DNA of 32,879 nucleotides from Chromobacterium sphagni. Lineage in GTDB: Bacteria; Pseudomonadota; Gammaproteobacteria; Burkholderiales; Chromobacteriaceae. The notes beneath the pieces were generated by a model. That model saw only the letters and a list, made by a program, of their open reading frames with translations. It made no database searches and was not told where the DNA came from. Positions 19,001-29,465 of this stretch are shown in pieces. The stretch is from NCBI RefSeq assembly GCF_001855555.1, contig NZ_MKCT01000012.1, positions 1 to 32,879 on the forward strand. The letters are read 5' to 3'. The number at the start of each line of letters is the position of its first letter. Positions within the stretch are counted from its first letter, which is position 1. A program made the translations under genes and the position numbers.

Positions 19001-19217
19001 CATGTTGCCGCTGGCTCTGGGCACCGGCGATGGCTCGGAAACCAACCGGCCGATGGCGCACGCCATCATCGGCGGCCTGGCGACTTCCACCTTGCTGACG
19101 CTGATCGTGGTACCGGTGGTCTACACCTATCTGGACAGCCTGCGCGTCCGCATCCGCAGGCTCCTGGGCGGGAGGAAGAAAGAACCGCTGGTATTGAAGG
19201 CTGAAAGCGGTAAGTAA
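16092..19217 (+). CDS. RND family efflux pump (AcrB-like)
   Basis: A 1041-residue inner-membrane proton antiporter with the usual two halves, each a periplasmic loop flanked by six helices. Start ATG 16092 gives [16 protein letters not shown]; an upstream in-frame ATG would overlap the membrane-fusion gene. Proton-relay residues are present: Asp400-Asp401 in [13 protein letters not shown], and the Lys in [13 protein letters not shown] in the second half. Length and motifs fit the HAE1/MMPL-like AcrB group. It exports drugs, dyes or other amphiphiles together with the upstream adaptor. No outer-membrane factor gene follows, so it probably borrows a TolC-like channel encoded elsewhere. Confidence 0.92.
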   Translation: MWLTRVSVRNPYFAAVLMMTLMVLGLFSWQKLAVEEMPDVRLPMAVVDTSYSGASPEVVESEVSKPLEEALNTVSGIKEIRSYSSEGNSVVVAEFELSVDPVVAVQNVRDKVAGVQGQFRREIGTPSVSQVDPNDKPMLSLALTSSQTRPRELSSWAENVLKKRLQMVEGVGDVSLIGAVKREIRIDIDPVRLEGSGLSLSDVADAIKAANQDFPAGNVSTAHKEWAIRVSGKLKSADDFAALAVGYRNGTPIRLDDIATVADTEAEQDSVSLIDGQPGLGIDIKAARGANEVAVAAGVKKLLQEFKPRMPAGTVLRYTYDSAEDVKKALDSVESMLLEGAGLTILIVFLFLGSWRSTVITGLTLPVALVGTLFAMQLMGFTLNILTLLALSLSIGLLIDDAIVVRENIVRHAALGKSHYQAALDGTNEIGLAVLATTLTVVAVFLPVGFMSGIIGRFFHQFGLTVAVAVLISMFVSFSLDPMLSSIWHDPHHHGDKHRGPLGRMLDWFESSLDGLSERYVRVIHWVLGHRKTVLLLALGVTAGSFLLVPMIGGEFIPVRDSGKFNVIYQTAPGSSLEYTTVKGRELAQALSGIKEIRTVSLDVGAGNFGAGKNDGTLTLDIGDKHLRKRSLNDVIADARKRVQPVAGVLIKAVANDEQQGKPIFIGLRGSNLVELDRVSRDIMARLPKLKGVKDIESNLTEGDPSISLSLKRDAALGLGVDLNRVGNLLSMLLAGNVVTTWEAPDGDNYDVRLRVPKDERRQELLDQLKVAGNRDENGASQMVPLSSLIETRQGISPRQIKRTNMMREISIMANVEGRDVSSAMSDVNKLLESMQLPQDVQLVRRGQQKDMDETIGNALRALGLGVIFIYLILAAQFRSFTMPVTIMVALPLAFGGVFVALFLWGSTLNMFSIIGIIMLMGLVAKNGILLVDFINRCREEGMERTAAIAEAGRVRLRPIMMTSLAMIFGMLPLALGTGDGSETNRPMAHAIIGGLATSTLLTLIVVPVVYTYLDSLRVRIRRLLGGRKKEPLVLKAESGK

Positions 19218-19218
19218 G

Positions 19219-19246
19219 ACAGGCGCCGGCTTGGCTGGCGTCTGTC
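19219..19246. terminator. Possible terminator between the RND pump and the small lipoprotein gene
   Basis: GACAGGCGCC (19219-19228) pairs with GGCGTCTGTC (19237-19246), with one G-T pair, in the gap between two convergent genes. No clear T run follows on either strand, so the call is weak. Confidence 0.35.
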
Positions 19247-19258
19247 ATGATGCCAAGT

Positions 19259-19624
19259 TCATTTGCGTACGGGCGCGATGCAGTCGTTGCCGTCGAAACT
19301 GACCGATTCAACCGTATGGCTGGCCGGGTCGGCGACAAAGTTGGTGGTGCAGCTGTAGTAGACCGAACCACCGCCGTTGATGCCCCAGGGGTGGTAGAAG
19401 CCGCCGCCCTGGATAGGCATGTCCTGGCTGTAAGCGCTGCGGTAGGTATAAAGCTGCTTGCCATTGGGCATGGTCATCTGGCTGGTGGGCGTGCCCCAGG
19501 CAGCCAGCAGTTCGTTGACGTCGCGTCCTTGCCAATGGTTGACCTTCTGGGCATAGCCCTGCTGGGTGGCGCAGCCGGCCAGCAGGCTGGCTGCCAGCAG
19601 CAAGATGGTGGTGACGGTCTTCAT
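19259..19624 (-). CDS. Small outer-membrane-type lipoprotein, function unknown
   Basis: A 121-residue lipoprotein. The ATG at 19624 follows GAGGAAACGAAA and gives a lipoprotein signal with lipobox LAGC at Cys18. Downstream, VNHWQGRDVNELLAAWGTPTSQ and NGKQLYTYRSAY form the 'W-G-..L...WG.P...-dG...Y.Y' pattern seen in many small SmpA/OmlA-like or uncharacterised lipoproteins. A glycine-rich stretch (GGGFYHPWGINGGGSVYYS) and two later Cys residues follow. I do not recognise a specific function. It is convergent with the RND pump and divergent from the ABC importer genes; the 286-base gap to the binding-protein gene holds no other gene that I can support. Confidence 0.75.
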   Translation of the reverse strand: MKTVTTILLLAASLLAGCATQQGYAQKVNHWQGRDVNELLAAWGTPTSQMTMPNGKQLYTYRSAYSQDMPIQGGGFYHPWGINGGGSVYYSCTTNFVADPASHTVESVSFDGNDCIAPVRK

Positions 19625-19910
19625 TTTCGTTTCCTCGCAGTCTGGGCGTTGGCTCAGGCCATGTTGCCGACAGATGGTCTTGATGTCGATGGTTTCGGTC
19701 TGTCCGTTCATGGCGATTTCATGTTCAGGCTTTTATTTTACGATGCTGTCAGCCCTGCCCGATGTCAATCGTTAAGGTTCTGGCAGTGTTTGGTTTGTGT
19801 TAACAAGCTTGTGCAGCAGGTGGCAGGCGGCGAGGGGAGTGCCATGCGACATCAGATCGACAGCTTCCTCGCCGACCGGCTCCGACGAAAAAAACAAAGG
19901 AGAAACGACT

Positions 19911-21701
19911 ATGTGCCTGAGAAAGCCCATTGTGGCGGCACTGATGGTCTGGGGGAGCATGGCGCCGCTTCATGCGGCAGCCGCGGAGAAGGTGCTGCAT
20001 GCCACTTTCAACGCGCCGGAGACGGGTTTCGATCCGGCCAAGATTTCGGACGTCTATTCCGCGGCGGTGATCGAGCATATCTATGATCCGCTGCTGACCT
20101 TCGACTACCTGGCGCGGCCGGTAAAGGTCATCCCCAACGTGGTGACTTCGATGCCCACCGTCAGCGACGGTGGCAAGACCTACACCTTCCATTTGAAGAA
20201 GGGCATCTATTTCGCGCCGGATCCGGCCTTCAAGGGCAAGAAGCGCGAGCTGACCGCCGCCGACTATGTCTACACCATCAAGCGTCTGTCCGACCCTCTG
20301 GTGGCTTCGCCGATAAGCGACACTTTCACCGGCAAACTGGTCGGGCTGGACGAGTTGGTGAAAAAGGCCGGCAAGGGCGGGCTGAACTACGACACGGTGG
20401 TGGAGGGTGTCAAAACGCTGGACCGCTATACCCTGCAACTGAGGTTCAAGGAACCGTTCCCGTCGCTGCCCTATGTTTTGGCCGGCAGTTGGGTCGAAGG
20501 CCAGGCGCGCGAAGTCATCGAGGCCTATGGCGACAATACCAACGCCCATCCGGTGGGCACCGGCCCCTATATGTTGTCGGAGTGGAAACCGGGCAATCAC
20601 ATGACCCTGGTGCGCAATCCCAATTTCCGCCAGGAAACCTTCCGCTACCAGGCGGGAAGCGACGCGCTGGGCCGCAAGATCGCCAGCCAGATGAATGGCA
20701 AGCGCTATCCGCAGATCGACCGCATCGACATTTCGGTGATCGAGGAGGAGCAGCCAACCTGGCTTGCGTTCAAGAGCGGAGAGCTGGATGTGCTGAGCGG
20801 CAATCCCAGCATTCCCCAGCCGTTGATCCGACAGGTTTTGCGTCTGGACCCGAAGGATTCAACGCGCGCGGAGCTGAGGGCGGAGTTGCGGGACAAGGGC
20901 GTGCAGCTGAGCCGCAGCCTGGAAGAAGGCATCACCTTCTATGCCTTCAATATGCAAGACCCGGTGGTGGGCGGCTACGGCAAGGATAGAATCGCCTTGC
21001 GTCGCGCCATCGCCATGGCTTTCGATCAGAGTGAAACCATACGCGACATCCGGCGCGGCCAGGCGTTGCCGGTGCAATACATCATTCCGCCAAATGTTTC
21101 CGGGCATAACCCGGATTTCCGCGCCGCCTATCCTTACAACCCCGCGCTGGCCAATGCCCTGCTGGACCAGTTCGGTTACAAGATCGGCGCGGACGGCTAC
21201 CGCAACCGCCCGGATGGCAAGCCTTTCACCGTCGACTATCTGACCGGCCCCACCGCGATAGACAAGCAGTGGAACGAGTACTGGCAAAAGGCGTTTGACC
21301 GCATCAAGCTGAGGATCAACTTCCGCGTGATGCAGTGGAACGAGCAGGTCAAGGCGCTGCGCGAATGCAAGTATGGCCTGGCTGGCGGCGCATGGGGCGC
21401 GGATTATCCGGATGGCGATGACTTCATGCAGTTGTTGTATGGCCCGAACACCGGCGGCTCCAATTATGCCTGCTATCAGTCAAGCCGCTACGACAGCCTG
21501 TATGTGAAGTCGCGAGTCCTGCCGGATGGGCCGGAGCGCAACCGCCTGTACGATCAGATGAACAAGCTGGTGGTGGCGGATACGCCATGGGTCTTCAGCG
21601 ACATCCGCTACACCAACGGCGTGGCCCAGCCCTGGGTGCGCGGTTTCAAGGTGCATCCCAACTTCAACGCCATCTGGCGCTTCCTTGACGTGCAGAAATA
21701 A
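19911..21701 (+). CDS. ABC transporter substrate-binding protein, family 5 (peptide type)
   Basis: A 596-residue periplasmic binding protein. ATG 19911 follows AAAGGAGAAACGACT and opens a Sec signal peptide ending HAAAA before EKVLHA; there is no lipobox. Family-5 features include the opening FNAPETGFDPAKISDVYSA, the IEHIYDPLL segment, the VGTGPYMLSEWKPGNHM core motif and the VDYLTGP region. Such proteins bind oligopeptides, dipeptides or related compounds and pass them to the permeases. It is the first gene of a four-gene unit with 12-25 base gaps. The nearby peptidases fit a peptide substrate, but nickel, heme or opine binders also occur in this family. Confidence 0.88.
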   Translation: MCLRKPIVAALMVWGSMAPLHAAAAEKVLHATFNAPETGFDPAKISDVYSAAVIEHIYDPLLTFDYLARPVKVIPNVVTSMPTVSDGGKTYTFHLKKGIYFAPDPAFKGKKRELTAADYVYTIKRLSDPLVASPISDTFTGKLVGLDELVKKAGKGGLNYDTVVEGVKTLDRYTLQLRFKEPFPSLPYVLAGSWVEGQAREVIEAYGDNTNAHPVGTGPYMLSEWKPGNHMTLVRNPNFRQETFRYQAGSDALGRKIASQMNGKRYPQIDRIDISVIEEEQPTWLAFKSGELDVLSGNPSIPQPLIRQVLRLDPKDSTRAELRAELRDKGVQLSRSLEEGITFYAFNMQDPVVGGYGKDRIALRRAIAMAFDQSETIRDIRRGQALPVQYIIPPNVSGHNPDFRAAYPYNPALANALLDQFGYKIGADGYRNRPDGKPFTVDYLTGPTAIDKQWNEYWQKAFDRIKLRINFRVMQWNEQVKALRECKYGLAGGAWGADYPDGDDFMQLLYGPNTGGSNYACYQSSRYDSLYVKSRVLPDGPERNRLYDQMNKLVVADTPWVFSDIRYTNGVAQPWVRGFKVHPNFNAIWRFLDVQK

Positions 21702-21722
21702 GCGGCAAGAGAGGAGAACACT

Positions 21723-22660
21723 ATGTCCGCATTCATCATCCGCCGGCTGTTGCAAATGATCCCGACTCTGTTCGGGGTGATGCTGCTGGTTTTCGTCTTG
21801 TTCACCCTGGTGGGCGGCGATCCTTCGCTGGTGCTCGCCGGCAAGCACCTGTCCGCCGATGTGTTGGCCCATATCCGCGCCCAACTTGGCCTGGACAAGT
21901 CCCTGCCCGAGCAGTTCTGGCTGTTTGTCAAACAGGTGGCCACCTTTGATTTTGGCACTTCCTGGTCCACCCAACAGCCGGTATCCGACGTCATCGGCAG
22001 CCGTATCGGGCCGTCGCTGACGCTGACCAGTGCCATGCTGGTGGTCGACATGCTGATCGCCATTCCGTTGGCGGCGCTGGTCGCCTATTTCCGCGGCGGC
22101 CTCACCGACCATATCGTCACCATCTCCTGCACCATCGCCATGTCGATCAGCGCGCTGATCTACATCATCGCCGGCCAGTTCTTTCTGGGCTTCAAGCTGG
22201 GCCTGTTTCCGGTGCGCGGCTGGGGGATTCCTTCTGGACCAATCTATTCCTGTATGTGCCGCTGCCGCTGCTGATGGGACTGATGGTGTCGCTGGGGCCG
22301 GACATCCGTTTCTACCGCAGCTTCTTTGTCGAAGAGCTGGGGCAGGACTACGTCCGCACCGCGCGCGCCAAAGGGCTGTCGGAGAGCCGCATCATGCTCA
22401 AGCATGTGCTGCGCAACGCGATGATCCCGGTGGTCACCAGCCTGATGATGTCGCTGCCTTATCTGCTGCTGGGCGCGCTGGTGCTGGAGAGCTTCTTCGG
22501 CATTCCCGGCATGGGCAACGAGGTGATCCAGGCGGTCAACAAGAGCGACTTTCCGGTGATCAAGGCCATCACCATCTATATCGCCATCGCCACCATGGTA
22601 TTCAATCTGCTGGGAGACCTGGTCTACAAGTGGATTGACCCACGCGTGCAGCTGAAGTGA
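21723..22660 (+). pseudogene. DppB/OppB-like ABC permease, broken by a one-base frameshift
   Basis: Frame 1 from ATG 21723 encodes a typical permease start (MSAFIIRRLLQMIPTLFGVM) up to FPVRGWG. It then runs into unrelated residues and a stop at 22274. The true continuation (DSFWTNLFLYVPLPLLMGLM, then GPDIRFYRSFFVEELGQDYVRTARAKG, the EAA-loop) is in another frame and ends at 22660. Adding one G to the five-G run at 22222-22226 rejoins the frames into a 312-residue protein of normal length. The rest of the gene shows no decay and the downstream genes are intact, so a homopolymer sequencing error is at least as likely as a real mutation. If real, the importer would probably be inactive. Confidence 0.85.
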
Positions 22661-22673
22661 GCGGGAGAGACAA

Positions 22674-23735
22674 ATGACGACATTGCAGAATACCGCCGGC
22701 GCCGCGCCGGCAGCGCCGTCCCGCAGCCTGTGGGCGCTGGGCTGGCAAAGATTGAAGCGCAACAAGGTGGGCTTGGCCTCGCTGTGGGTGGTGCTGGTTT
22801 ATCTGGTCATCGGCATTGGCGGCGGGCTGAACCTGGTGGGTGGCCATTGGGCGGACGAGGTCGGCGTGCCTTATGCGCCGCCGAACTGGGTTCAGGAATC
22901 TCCGGATGATGTGCTGCCGCCGGAGCCGGCGGCGAAACAGCTTGCCGCTGCGCCGGTTATCGCGCTGAGCCAGGCTGAAGATCCTATCGGCAAGGAGTTG
23001 GCGGCTGCGGAAAAACATGTCGGCGAATACGTTGATCACAGTCCGGCCAGGCTGGAGCGCCTGCCATTCGGCGGTGACCTGCAAGGTCGGGATGTGATTC
23101 AGAAGACGCTGAAGGGCACATCCACCTCGCTGTTTGTCGGCGTGTTCGGCGCGGTGTTCTCACTGCTGATCGGTTGCGCGCTGGGCGCGGTGTCCGGTTA
23201 TTTCGGCGGCAAGGCGGATGACTTCCTCAACTGGTTCTACAGCATCTTCACCTCGGTGCCGGACATGCTGCTGCTGCTGTCGTTTGCCGCGGTGTCCGGC
23301 CGCGGCATCACCACCATCATCTCGGTGATGGCGCTGACCAGTTGGACCGGCACCTACCGTTTGGTGCGCGCGGAATACCTGAAGCTGAAAGGCCGCGAGT
23401 ACGTGCAGGCCGCCGACGCCATCGGCGCCGGCAGCGGCCGCAAGATGTTCATCCACATCCTGCCCAATATCTCCCACCTGCTGCTGGTGCAGTTTTCGCT
23501 GCTGACCGTGGCCTTGATCAAGTATGAAGCCATCCTGTCTTTCCTTGGCTTCGGCGTGGGCGTGCGCGAAGTGAGCCTGGGCTCGATGCTGGCCGAGGCG
23601 CCGAGCGAACTGATCCAGGGCTACTGGTGGCAGATGCTGGCGGTGACGATTGCGATGTCGGTGCTGGTGACGGCTTTCAGCCTGCTGGTGGATGCGCTGC
23701 GCGACGCGCTGGATCCGCGCGCGGTGGCCAAGTAA
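22674..23735 (+). CDS. DppC/OppC-like ABC permease with a long periplasmic insert
   Basis: A 353-residue inner-membrane permease. Residues 1-30 are cytoplasmic, with the usual LWALGWQRLKRNKVGLASLW start before the first helix. An unusually long segment of about 90 residues follows (residues 58-150, rich in Pro, Ala and Glu) before FGGDLQGRDVIQKTLKGTST, the conserved start of the permease core. The EAA loop is seen in YLKLKGREYVQAADAIGAGS. It starts 13 bases after the first permease and 25 bases before the ATPase gene. With the first permease it forms the channel of the importer. Confidence 0.88.
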   Translation: MTTLQNTAGAAPAAPSRSLWALGWQRLKRNKVGLASLWVVLVYLVIGIGGGLNLVGGHWADEVGVPYAPPNWVQESPDDVLPPEPAAKQLAAAPVIALSQAEDPIGKELAAAEKHVGEYVDHSPARLERLPFGGDLQGRDVIQKTLKGTSTSLFVGVFGAVFSLLIGCALGAVSGYFGGKADDFLNWFYSIFTSVPDMLLLLSFAAVSGRGITTIISVMALTSWTGTYRLVRAEYLKLKGREYVQAADAIGAGSGRKMFIHILPNISHLLLVQFSLLTVALIKYEAILSFLGFGVGVREVSLGSMLAEAPSELIQGYWWQMLAVTIAMSVLVTAFSLLVDALRDALDPRAVAK

Positions 23736-23760
23736 GCGGCGGCAAGAGGAGAACTGCAAA

Positions 23761-25464
<1,704 letters not shown>

Positions 25465-25485
25465 AGCGTCGTTTATCCGAAGTGA

Positions 25486-25511
25486 AAACCGGCCCGGGTG
25501 GGCCGGTTTTT
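25486..25511 (+). terminator. Rho-independent terminator of the ABC importer operon
   Basis: Stem AAACCGGCCC (25486-25495) and GGGCCGGTTT (25500-25509) with a 4-base loop, running into TTTTT. It lies 21 bases after the ATPase stop. Confidence 0.88.
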
Positions 25512-25588
25512 GTTTGTGGTTCAGGTATCGGGTAAGCATGGAAGGGGCGGAACTGTAAGCTGGCCATCCGTTCGCACTCATGACATTG

Positions 25589-25603
25589 ATGAGAATTACT
25601 CAT
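25589..25603. promoter_or_regulatory. Fur-box-like palindrome (weak)
   Basis: ATGAG, 5-base spacer AATTA, CTCAT: a perfect 5-bp dyad within GATGAGAATTACTCATTT. It resembles Fur sites in AT content and GAGAAT-like hexamers, but it is short and lies about 400 bases upstream of TBDR2. Iron control of the receptor is possible but not shown. Confidence 0.25.
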
Positions 25604-25869
25604 TTAATAAGGAAGTCATAAATTTTCATATGAGCCTGTGGCAGTTATTTTTGTAAAAAAACAACAAAACTTCACTAATAACGACATCTGATGTTTGGAA
25701 GGCGACGTTATGCATATTGATGATCTGCTGATGGCTGTGTGAGCCAGTTGCCAGGGATTTTTTGCTCGCCTCCACCTTTTCATGTCATTTGAGTGGCGTG
25801 GCGCTGGCTTGAGAGCGGGGATATTCAGGCATGTTTTTTATGACAGACCGTGACGCATCTTTACAAATA

Positions 25870-25905
25870 TTGACGATTTTAGTGAATTCTTCACACACTC
25901 GAAAC
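25870..25905 (+). promoter_or_regulatory. Promoter-like block of TBDR2, shared with TBDR1
   Basis: TTGACG (25870-25875), 18 bases, CACACTC (25894-25900), one base, AAAC. Spacing is identical to the block at 9679-9714, although the intervening bases differ. This argues for a conserved functional element rather than recent copying. It lies about 100 bases before the TBDR2 start codon. Confidence 0.4.
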
Positions 25906-26005
25906 AAGACCTGCTCATGCATTGGGCATGGTCCGCACCTCCTGTAAGGCCAGCATGCGAATTGGCAGACAGGGCTTGGGAAATAGAGTGAAGGAGAGTT
26001 CCGTG

Positions 26006-28585
26006 ATGAAAAGAACACAGCTAGCGGTGGCGCTGGCGTTGATAGGCATTGGCGCGCATGCGCCGCAGGCGCTTGCTGAGGGCAGCGGAGAGCTGGATCG
26101 GGTTGAAGTGACCGGCTCCAACATCAAGCGCAGCATTAAACAGGAGAAGGCTCTGCCGGTGACCATCATCCGCACCGAGGAGGCCACAAAACAGGGTTTT
26201 ACCACGGTCGAGCAGGTGGTTAATTCATTGGCAAGCAACCAGTCGGGCCTGGTTTCAGCGTCCTCGGTGCAGTCAGTGAGTGGCGGTGCGTCCTATGCCA
26301 GCCTGCGAGGGCTGGGCTCCCAGTACACATTGGTTTTGCTGGATGGACGCAGAGTGGCGAGCCAGGCTATCAGCGGCTATGCGACTGATTTGAATGCGAT
26401 ACCGTTGTCGGTCATCGAGCGCATCGAAGTGCTGCGTGATGGCGCGTCCGCGATTTATGGCACCGATGCCATTGGCGGTGTGATCAATTTCATCACCAAG
26501 AAATCGTTTTCCGGGCTGACGATCGGCGGGGAGATGGTTTCCACCGAACACAAGGGAGGGAATACAGGCAACCTCAGTCTGATTGGCGGCGTTGGCAATT
26601 TGGCTGAGGATGGCTGGAATGTCTATGGTTCGCTGGCCTATCAAAAGACTCAGCGCATTACTACCTTGCAGCGGGATTACGCTTATAAAAACCTGACGGC
26701 TGACAATCTCAGCGGTTCGGTATTCCCCTCAAACTTCATCTATAAGGGAGTGGGCTACAATCCTGCCGCGCCGAATTGCCAGCCGCCCTATGCCCAACCG
26801 CTGGACGGCAATTCTTGCGGAGAGATGTCCACTCTGTTTATGGACCTGACGCCGGAGGTAGAGCAGTGGACGGCCACGGCCAAAGCGACCAAGCAGATTG
26901 GCGACCACACCTTGTCCTTGCAGTACATGGGCGCCCGCAATATCAGCACAACCCAGATATCACCGACTCCCCTGGCCAAGATCGTTACGTTGACGGCAGG
27001 TGACAAGTATTACCCGACCACCTTGCCGAATGGCACGCCGACGGATGGCAGCCCGGTGGTCTTGAACGCGCGTTCGGTTCCGCTGGGGCCGCGCACCACC
27101 AAGAGCACGTCCGACACGCAGCGGGTCGCGTTCAATGCCGAGGGCTTGCTGGGCGGTTGGGATTACCGGACTGGAGCCATCTACTCGGAAAACAAGACCA
27201 CTATCAATTACCAAAGCGGCTACGCCAATGAAACCTTGATACGCAATGCGTTCAAGAATGGCATCATCAATCCGTTTGGCCCTTCCGATCCCGGCGCGTG
27301 GGACAGTGTGAAGCTGTCCGGCGATGGCTGGATCGCCAAGTACACGACCGCTCTGGCGGACTTCAAGGCCAGCAAGGAGATCATCGCCTTGCCGGCCGGC
27401 ATGCTGGCAACCGCGATCGGCGCCGAGGTGCGCCATGAAAAGCTGGACAGCCAGATCCAGGCCGTGGCGAGGAACGCAATCGGCTCTGGCATCGCCAACT
27501 CCCAGTCCACTTCGGGTCAGCGCAATGTTTCGGCATTGTATGCCGAGGCTGAAATTCCTGTGTTGAAGGGCTTGGATTTCCAGGTGGCGACTCGTTTCGA
27601 CCATTACAACGATTTTGGCAATTCCTTCAATCCCAAAGTCGCCTTCAAGTACCAGCCGGTGGAGAACGTGTTGTTCCGCGGCTCTGCCAGCAAGGGCTTT
27701 CGTGCGCCTTCGCTCTACGACGTATTCATGCCGGACTCCCAAACCTATAGCGCCGACAAGTTCAACGATCCAGTGCGCTGCCCAGGCGGGGTTCCGGCAA
27801 ATGGCGGCAACAAACCCCAAGATTGCAATCAGCAATTCATGGTGCTGCAGGGCGGTAGCCGAAGCTTGGCAGCGGAAAAAGCCTCCTCGCTGACATTTGG
27901 CTTGGTGATCGAGCCGGTGAAGTCGGTGACCGCCAGCGCCGATTTCTGGTGGACCATGGTGCAAAACAGCATAGGCACACTGGATCCCGGAGCCATTTTC
28001 GCGAATCCAAGCAAGTATGCCGACCGTTTTGTGCGTAATCCGGATGGTTCCCTGGATTATGTCAAGACGCCGACCGAGAATTTGGGGAACCTGAGTGCCG
28101 CCGGCGTGGATGTCAGTCTGGCGTTCCGCTTGCCCAGAACATCTCTTGGCGACTTCGGCATCAATCTGGATGGGACCTACACCTCCAAATACGTGCAGCA
28201 GTTGGAGAACGGCGGCGCCTATTTCAGCCCCCTGGGTGGTTGGTATCAGAACATCATGCTGCCGACATTGCGTTGGAAGCATAGTCTGGCATTCAATTGG
28301 TCCAGAGGGTCGTGGGGGGGCACGCTGGTGCAGAACTATTCCTCCGGGTATACCGACATGAATCCGAATGATGAAAATCACAGCGTTCGTTCCTATTCCA
28401 ACTGGAACCTGTCGGGCAGCTATGTCTGGAAGAAGAGGCTGACGTTGACTGCCGGGGTGAAAAACCTGTTCGATCAGCAGCCGCCGTTCAGCAACCAGAC
28501 CAAGTCGTTCCAGTACGGGTTTGACCCGGTGCTGACCGATCCGGTGGGCCGCGCCTTCTTTATCAAGACATCCTACAAACTGTAG
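26006..28585 (+). CDS. TonB-dependent outer-membrane receptor 2
   Basis: An 859-residue receptor, paralogous to TBDR1. ATG 26006 has AAGGAG 9 bases upstream and opens a signal peptide cut after residue 24 (PQALA before EGSG). A TonB-box-like RVEVTG lies at residues 32-37, followed by SNIKR. The plug spans about residues 45-165 (TTVEQVVNSLASNQ, SLRGLGSQYTLVLLDGRR, IERIEVLRDGASAIYGTDAIGG); GFRAPSLYD is in the barrel. The C-terminus is FFIKTSYKL. Cysteine pairs at 258/271 and 592/607 match the pairs in TBDR1, so the surface disulfide loops are conserved but differ in size and sequence. The two receptors probably bind related but different ligands. A second tonB-exbB-exbD-exbD set follows. Confidence 0.93.
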   Translation: MKRTQLAVALALIGIGAHAPQALAEGSGELDRVEVTGSNIKRSIKQEKALPVTIIRTEEATKQGFTTVEQVVNSLASNQSGLVSASSVQSVSGGASYASLRGLGSQYTLVLLDGRRVASQAISGYATDLNAIPLSVIERIEVLRDGASAIYGTDAIGGVINFITKKSFSGLTIGGEMVSTEHKGGNTGNLSLIGGVGNLAEDGWNVYGSLAYQKTQRITTLQRDYAYKNLTADNLSGSVFPSNFIYKGVGYNPAAPNCQPPYAQPLDGNSCGEMSTLFMDLTPEVEQWTATAKATKQIGDHTLSLQYMGARNISTTQISPTPLAKIVTLTAGDKYYPTTLPNGTPTDGSPVVLNARSVPLGPRTTKSTSDTQRVAFNAEGLLGGWDYRTGAIYSENKTTINYQSGYANETLIRNAFKNGIINPFGPSDPGAWDSVKLSGDGWIAKYTTALADFKASKEIIALPAGMLATAIGAEVRHEKLDSQIQAVARNAIGSGIANSQSTSGQRNVSALYAEAEIPVLKGLDFQVATRFDHYNDFGNSFNPKVAFKYQPVENVLFRGSASKGFRAPSLYDVFMPDSQTYSADKFNDPVRCPGGVPANGGNKPQDCNQQFMVLQGGSRSLAAEKASSLTFGLVIEPVKSVTASADFWWTMVQNSIGTLDPGAIFANPSKYADRFVRNPDGSLDYVKTPTENLGNLSAAGVDVSLAFRLPRTSLGDFGINLDGTYTSKYVQQLENGGAYFSPLGGWYQNIMLPTLRWKHSLAFNWSRGSWGGTLVQNYSSGYTDMNPNDENHSVRSYSNWNLSGSYVWKKRLTLTAGVKNLFDQQPPFSNQTKSFQYGFDPVLTDPVGRAFFIKTSYKL

Positions 28586-28586
28586 C

Positions 28587-28681
28587 CTATGCCTATTGTA
28601 TTTAATCGATAGGTATAGCATTCTGTCATGGGTGCCGAGCCCATAGCGGTAGGTAACAAGTGGATGCGGCTCCACCGCATC
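28587..28681 (+). other. Two hairpins between TBDR2 and the second tonB
   Basis: CTATGCCTAT (28587-28596) pairs with ATAGGTATAG (28609-28618), with one G-T pair. GATGCGG (28663-28669) pairs perfectly with CCGCATC (28675-28681) across CTCCA. Neither has a clear T run. As at TBDR1, the receptor-tonB gap holds secondary structure that could damp read-through into the motor genes. Confidence 0.35.
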
Positions 28682-28772
28682 TTGATGTTGTAATCCGTCG
28701 GCGGGCATGGCCAGTTCGGCTCATGAGGACGAAGCGGCCGGCTCGCCGGTTTTGAAGGAATGGGTAAACCAT

Positions 28773-29429
28773 ATGACGAGTATCACAGCTAAAGGAGTGG
28801 GAGGACCTCCGCCCCGGCGACGATTCGCCGGCTTGGCGGGGGTGATCATATTCCATGCCGTGCTGATCTACGCGCTGGTGACCGGACTGGCGCAGGGCGT
28901 GGTCAAGGTGATCCAGCAGAAGGTGGAAGTGGCGGTGATCAGCGAACCGCCGCCGCCGCCCCCTCCGCCGCCGCCGAAGATCGAGAAAGTGGTGCAGCCG
29001 ACAGCGGCGCCGAAACCGCAGGCTTACGTGCCGCCGGTGGTGAATCCGCCGCCGGTGGTGCAGTCGGCGAACGCGATCCAGTCGGTGACGTCGGATCCGA
29101 AGCCGCAACCGGCGCCGACGCCGGCGCCCGCGGTGGAAGCGCCGAAGGGTCCGATCTCGGCGAAGGCCAACTGCAGCCATCTGGAAGCGCCGGAATACCC
29201 GAGCAAGGCCCAGGAAGACGAAGTCCAGGGCGTGGTGACGGTGGTGTTCGGCGTCGGCGCGGACGGCAAGTTCAGCGGCATCAGCAATATTGGTTTCGAC
29301 GGCGGCATTCCGCCGCGCTACCGCAGCAGCTTCAAGTCGGCGATCACCGCCGCATTGCAAGGCTACACCTGCCAGGCCAATTCCCAGCTGAAACAGGAAT
29401 TTGGTTTCAAACTCGACTCTGGCTCCTAA
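28773..29429 (+). CDS. tonB: TonB energy transducer (copy 2)
   Basis: A 218-residue TonB. I chose ATG 28773 because it aligns with the start of the first tonB and has AAGGA at the same 13-14 base distance; an in-frame ATG at 28707 would add 22 residues. Residues 1-30 (MTSITAKGVGGPPPRRRFAG...) differ clearly from copy 1, though the membrane anchor and its His are kept. From the following codon the DNA is identical to copy 1, including the proline run and the C-terminal domain. The 5' end is therefore unique to this locus, which supports a genuine second tonB here, at least in part. Confidence 0.85.
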   Translation: MTSITAKGVGGPPPRRRFAGLAGVIIFHAVLIYALVTGLAQGVVKVIQQKVEVAVISEPPPPPPPPPPKIEKVVQPTAAPKPQAYVPPVVNPPPVVQSANAIQSVTSDPKPQPAPTPAPAVEAPKGPISAKANCSHLEAPEYPSKAQEDEVQGVVTVVFGVGADGKFSGISNIGFDGGIPPRYRSSFKSAITAALQGYTCQANSQLKQEFGFKLDSGS

Positions 29430-29465
29430 GACCAGGGCATCTCAAGACACAAAGGAGTAAATACC

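Larger units (their letters stand above)
25512..26005. other. AT-rich intergenic region upstream of TBDR2
   Basis: About 490 bases without a gene that I can support. It resembles the region upstream of TBDR1 in low GC and in holding a TTGACG...CACACTC block near its downstream end. A short palindrome at 25589 and the TBDR2 ribosome-binding site AAGGAG (25991-25996) also lie here. I saw no hairpin with a T run after the operon terminator. Confidence 0.55.

Noticed and set aside
19797-19910. An in-frame N-terminal extension of the ABC binding protein
   Set aside because: The signal peptide and the ribosome-binding site AAAGGAG place the start at 19911; the extension has no homology-like features.
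26960-28708. A 582-codon minus-strand open frame over TBDR2
   Set aside because: Antisense shadow of the receptor gene; no start signals and no domain.
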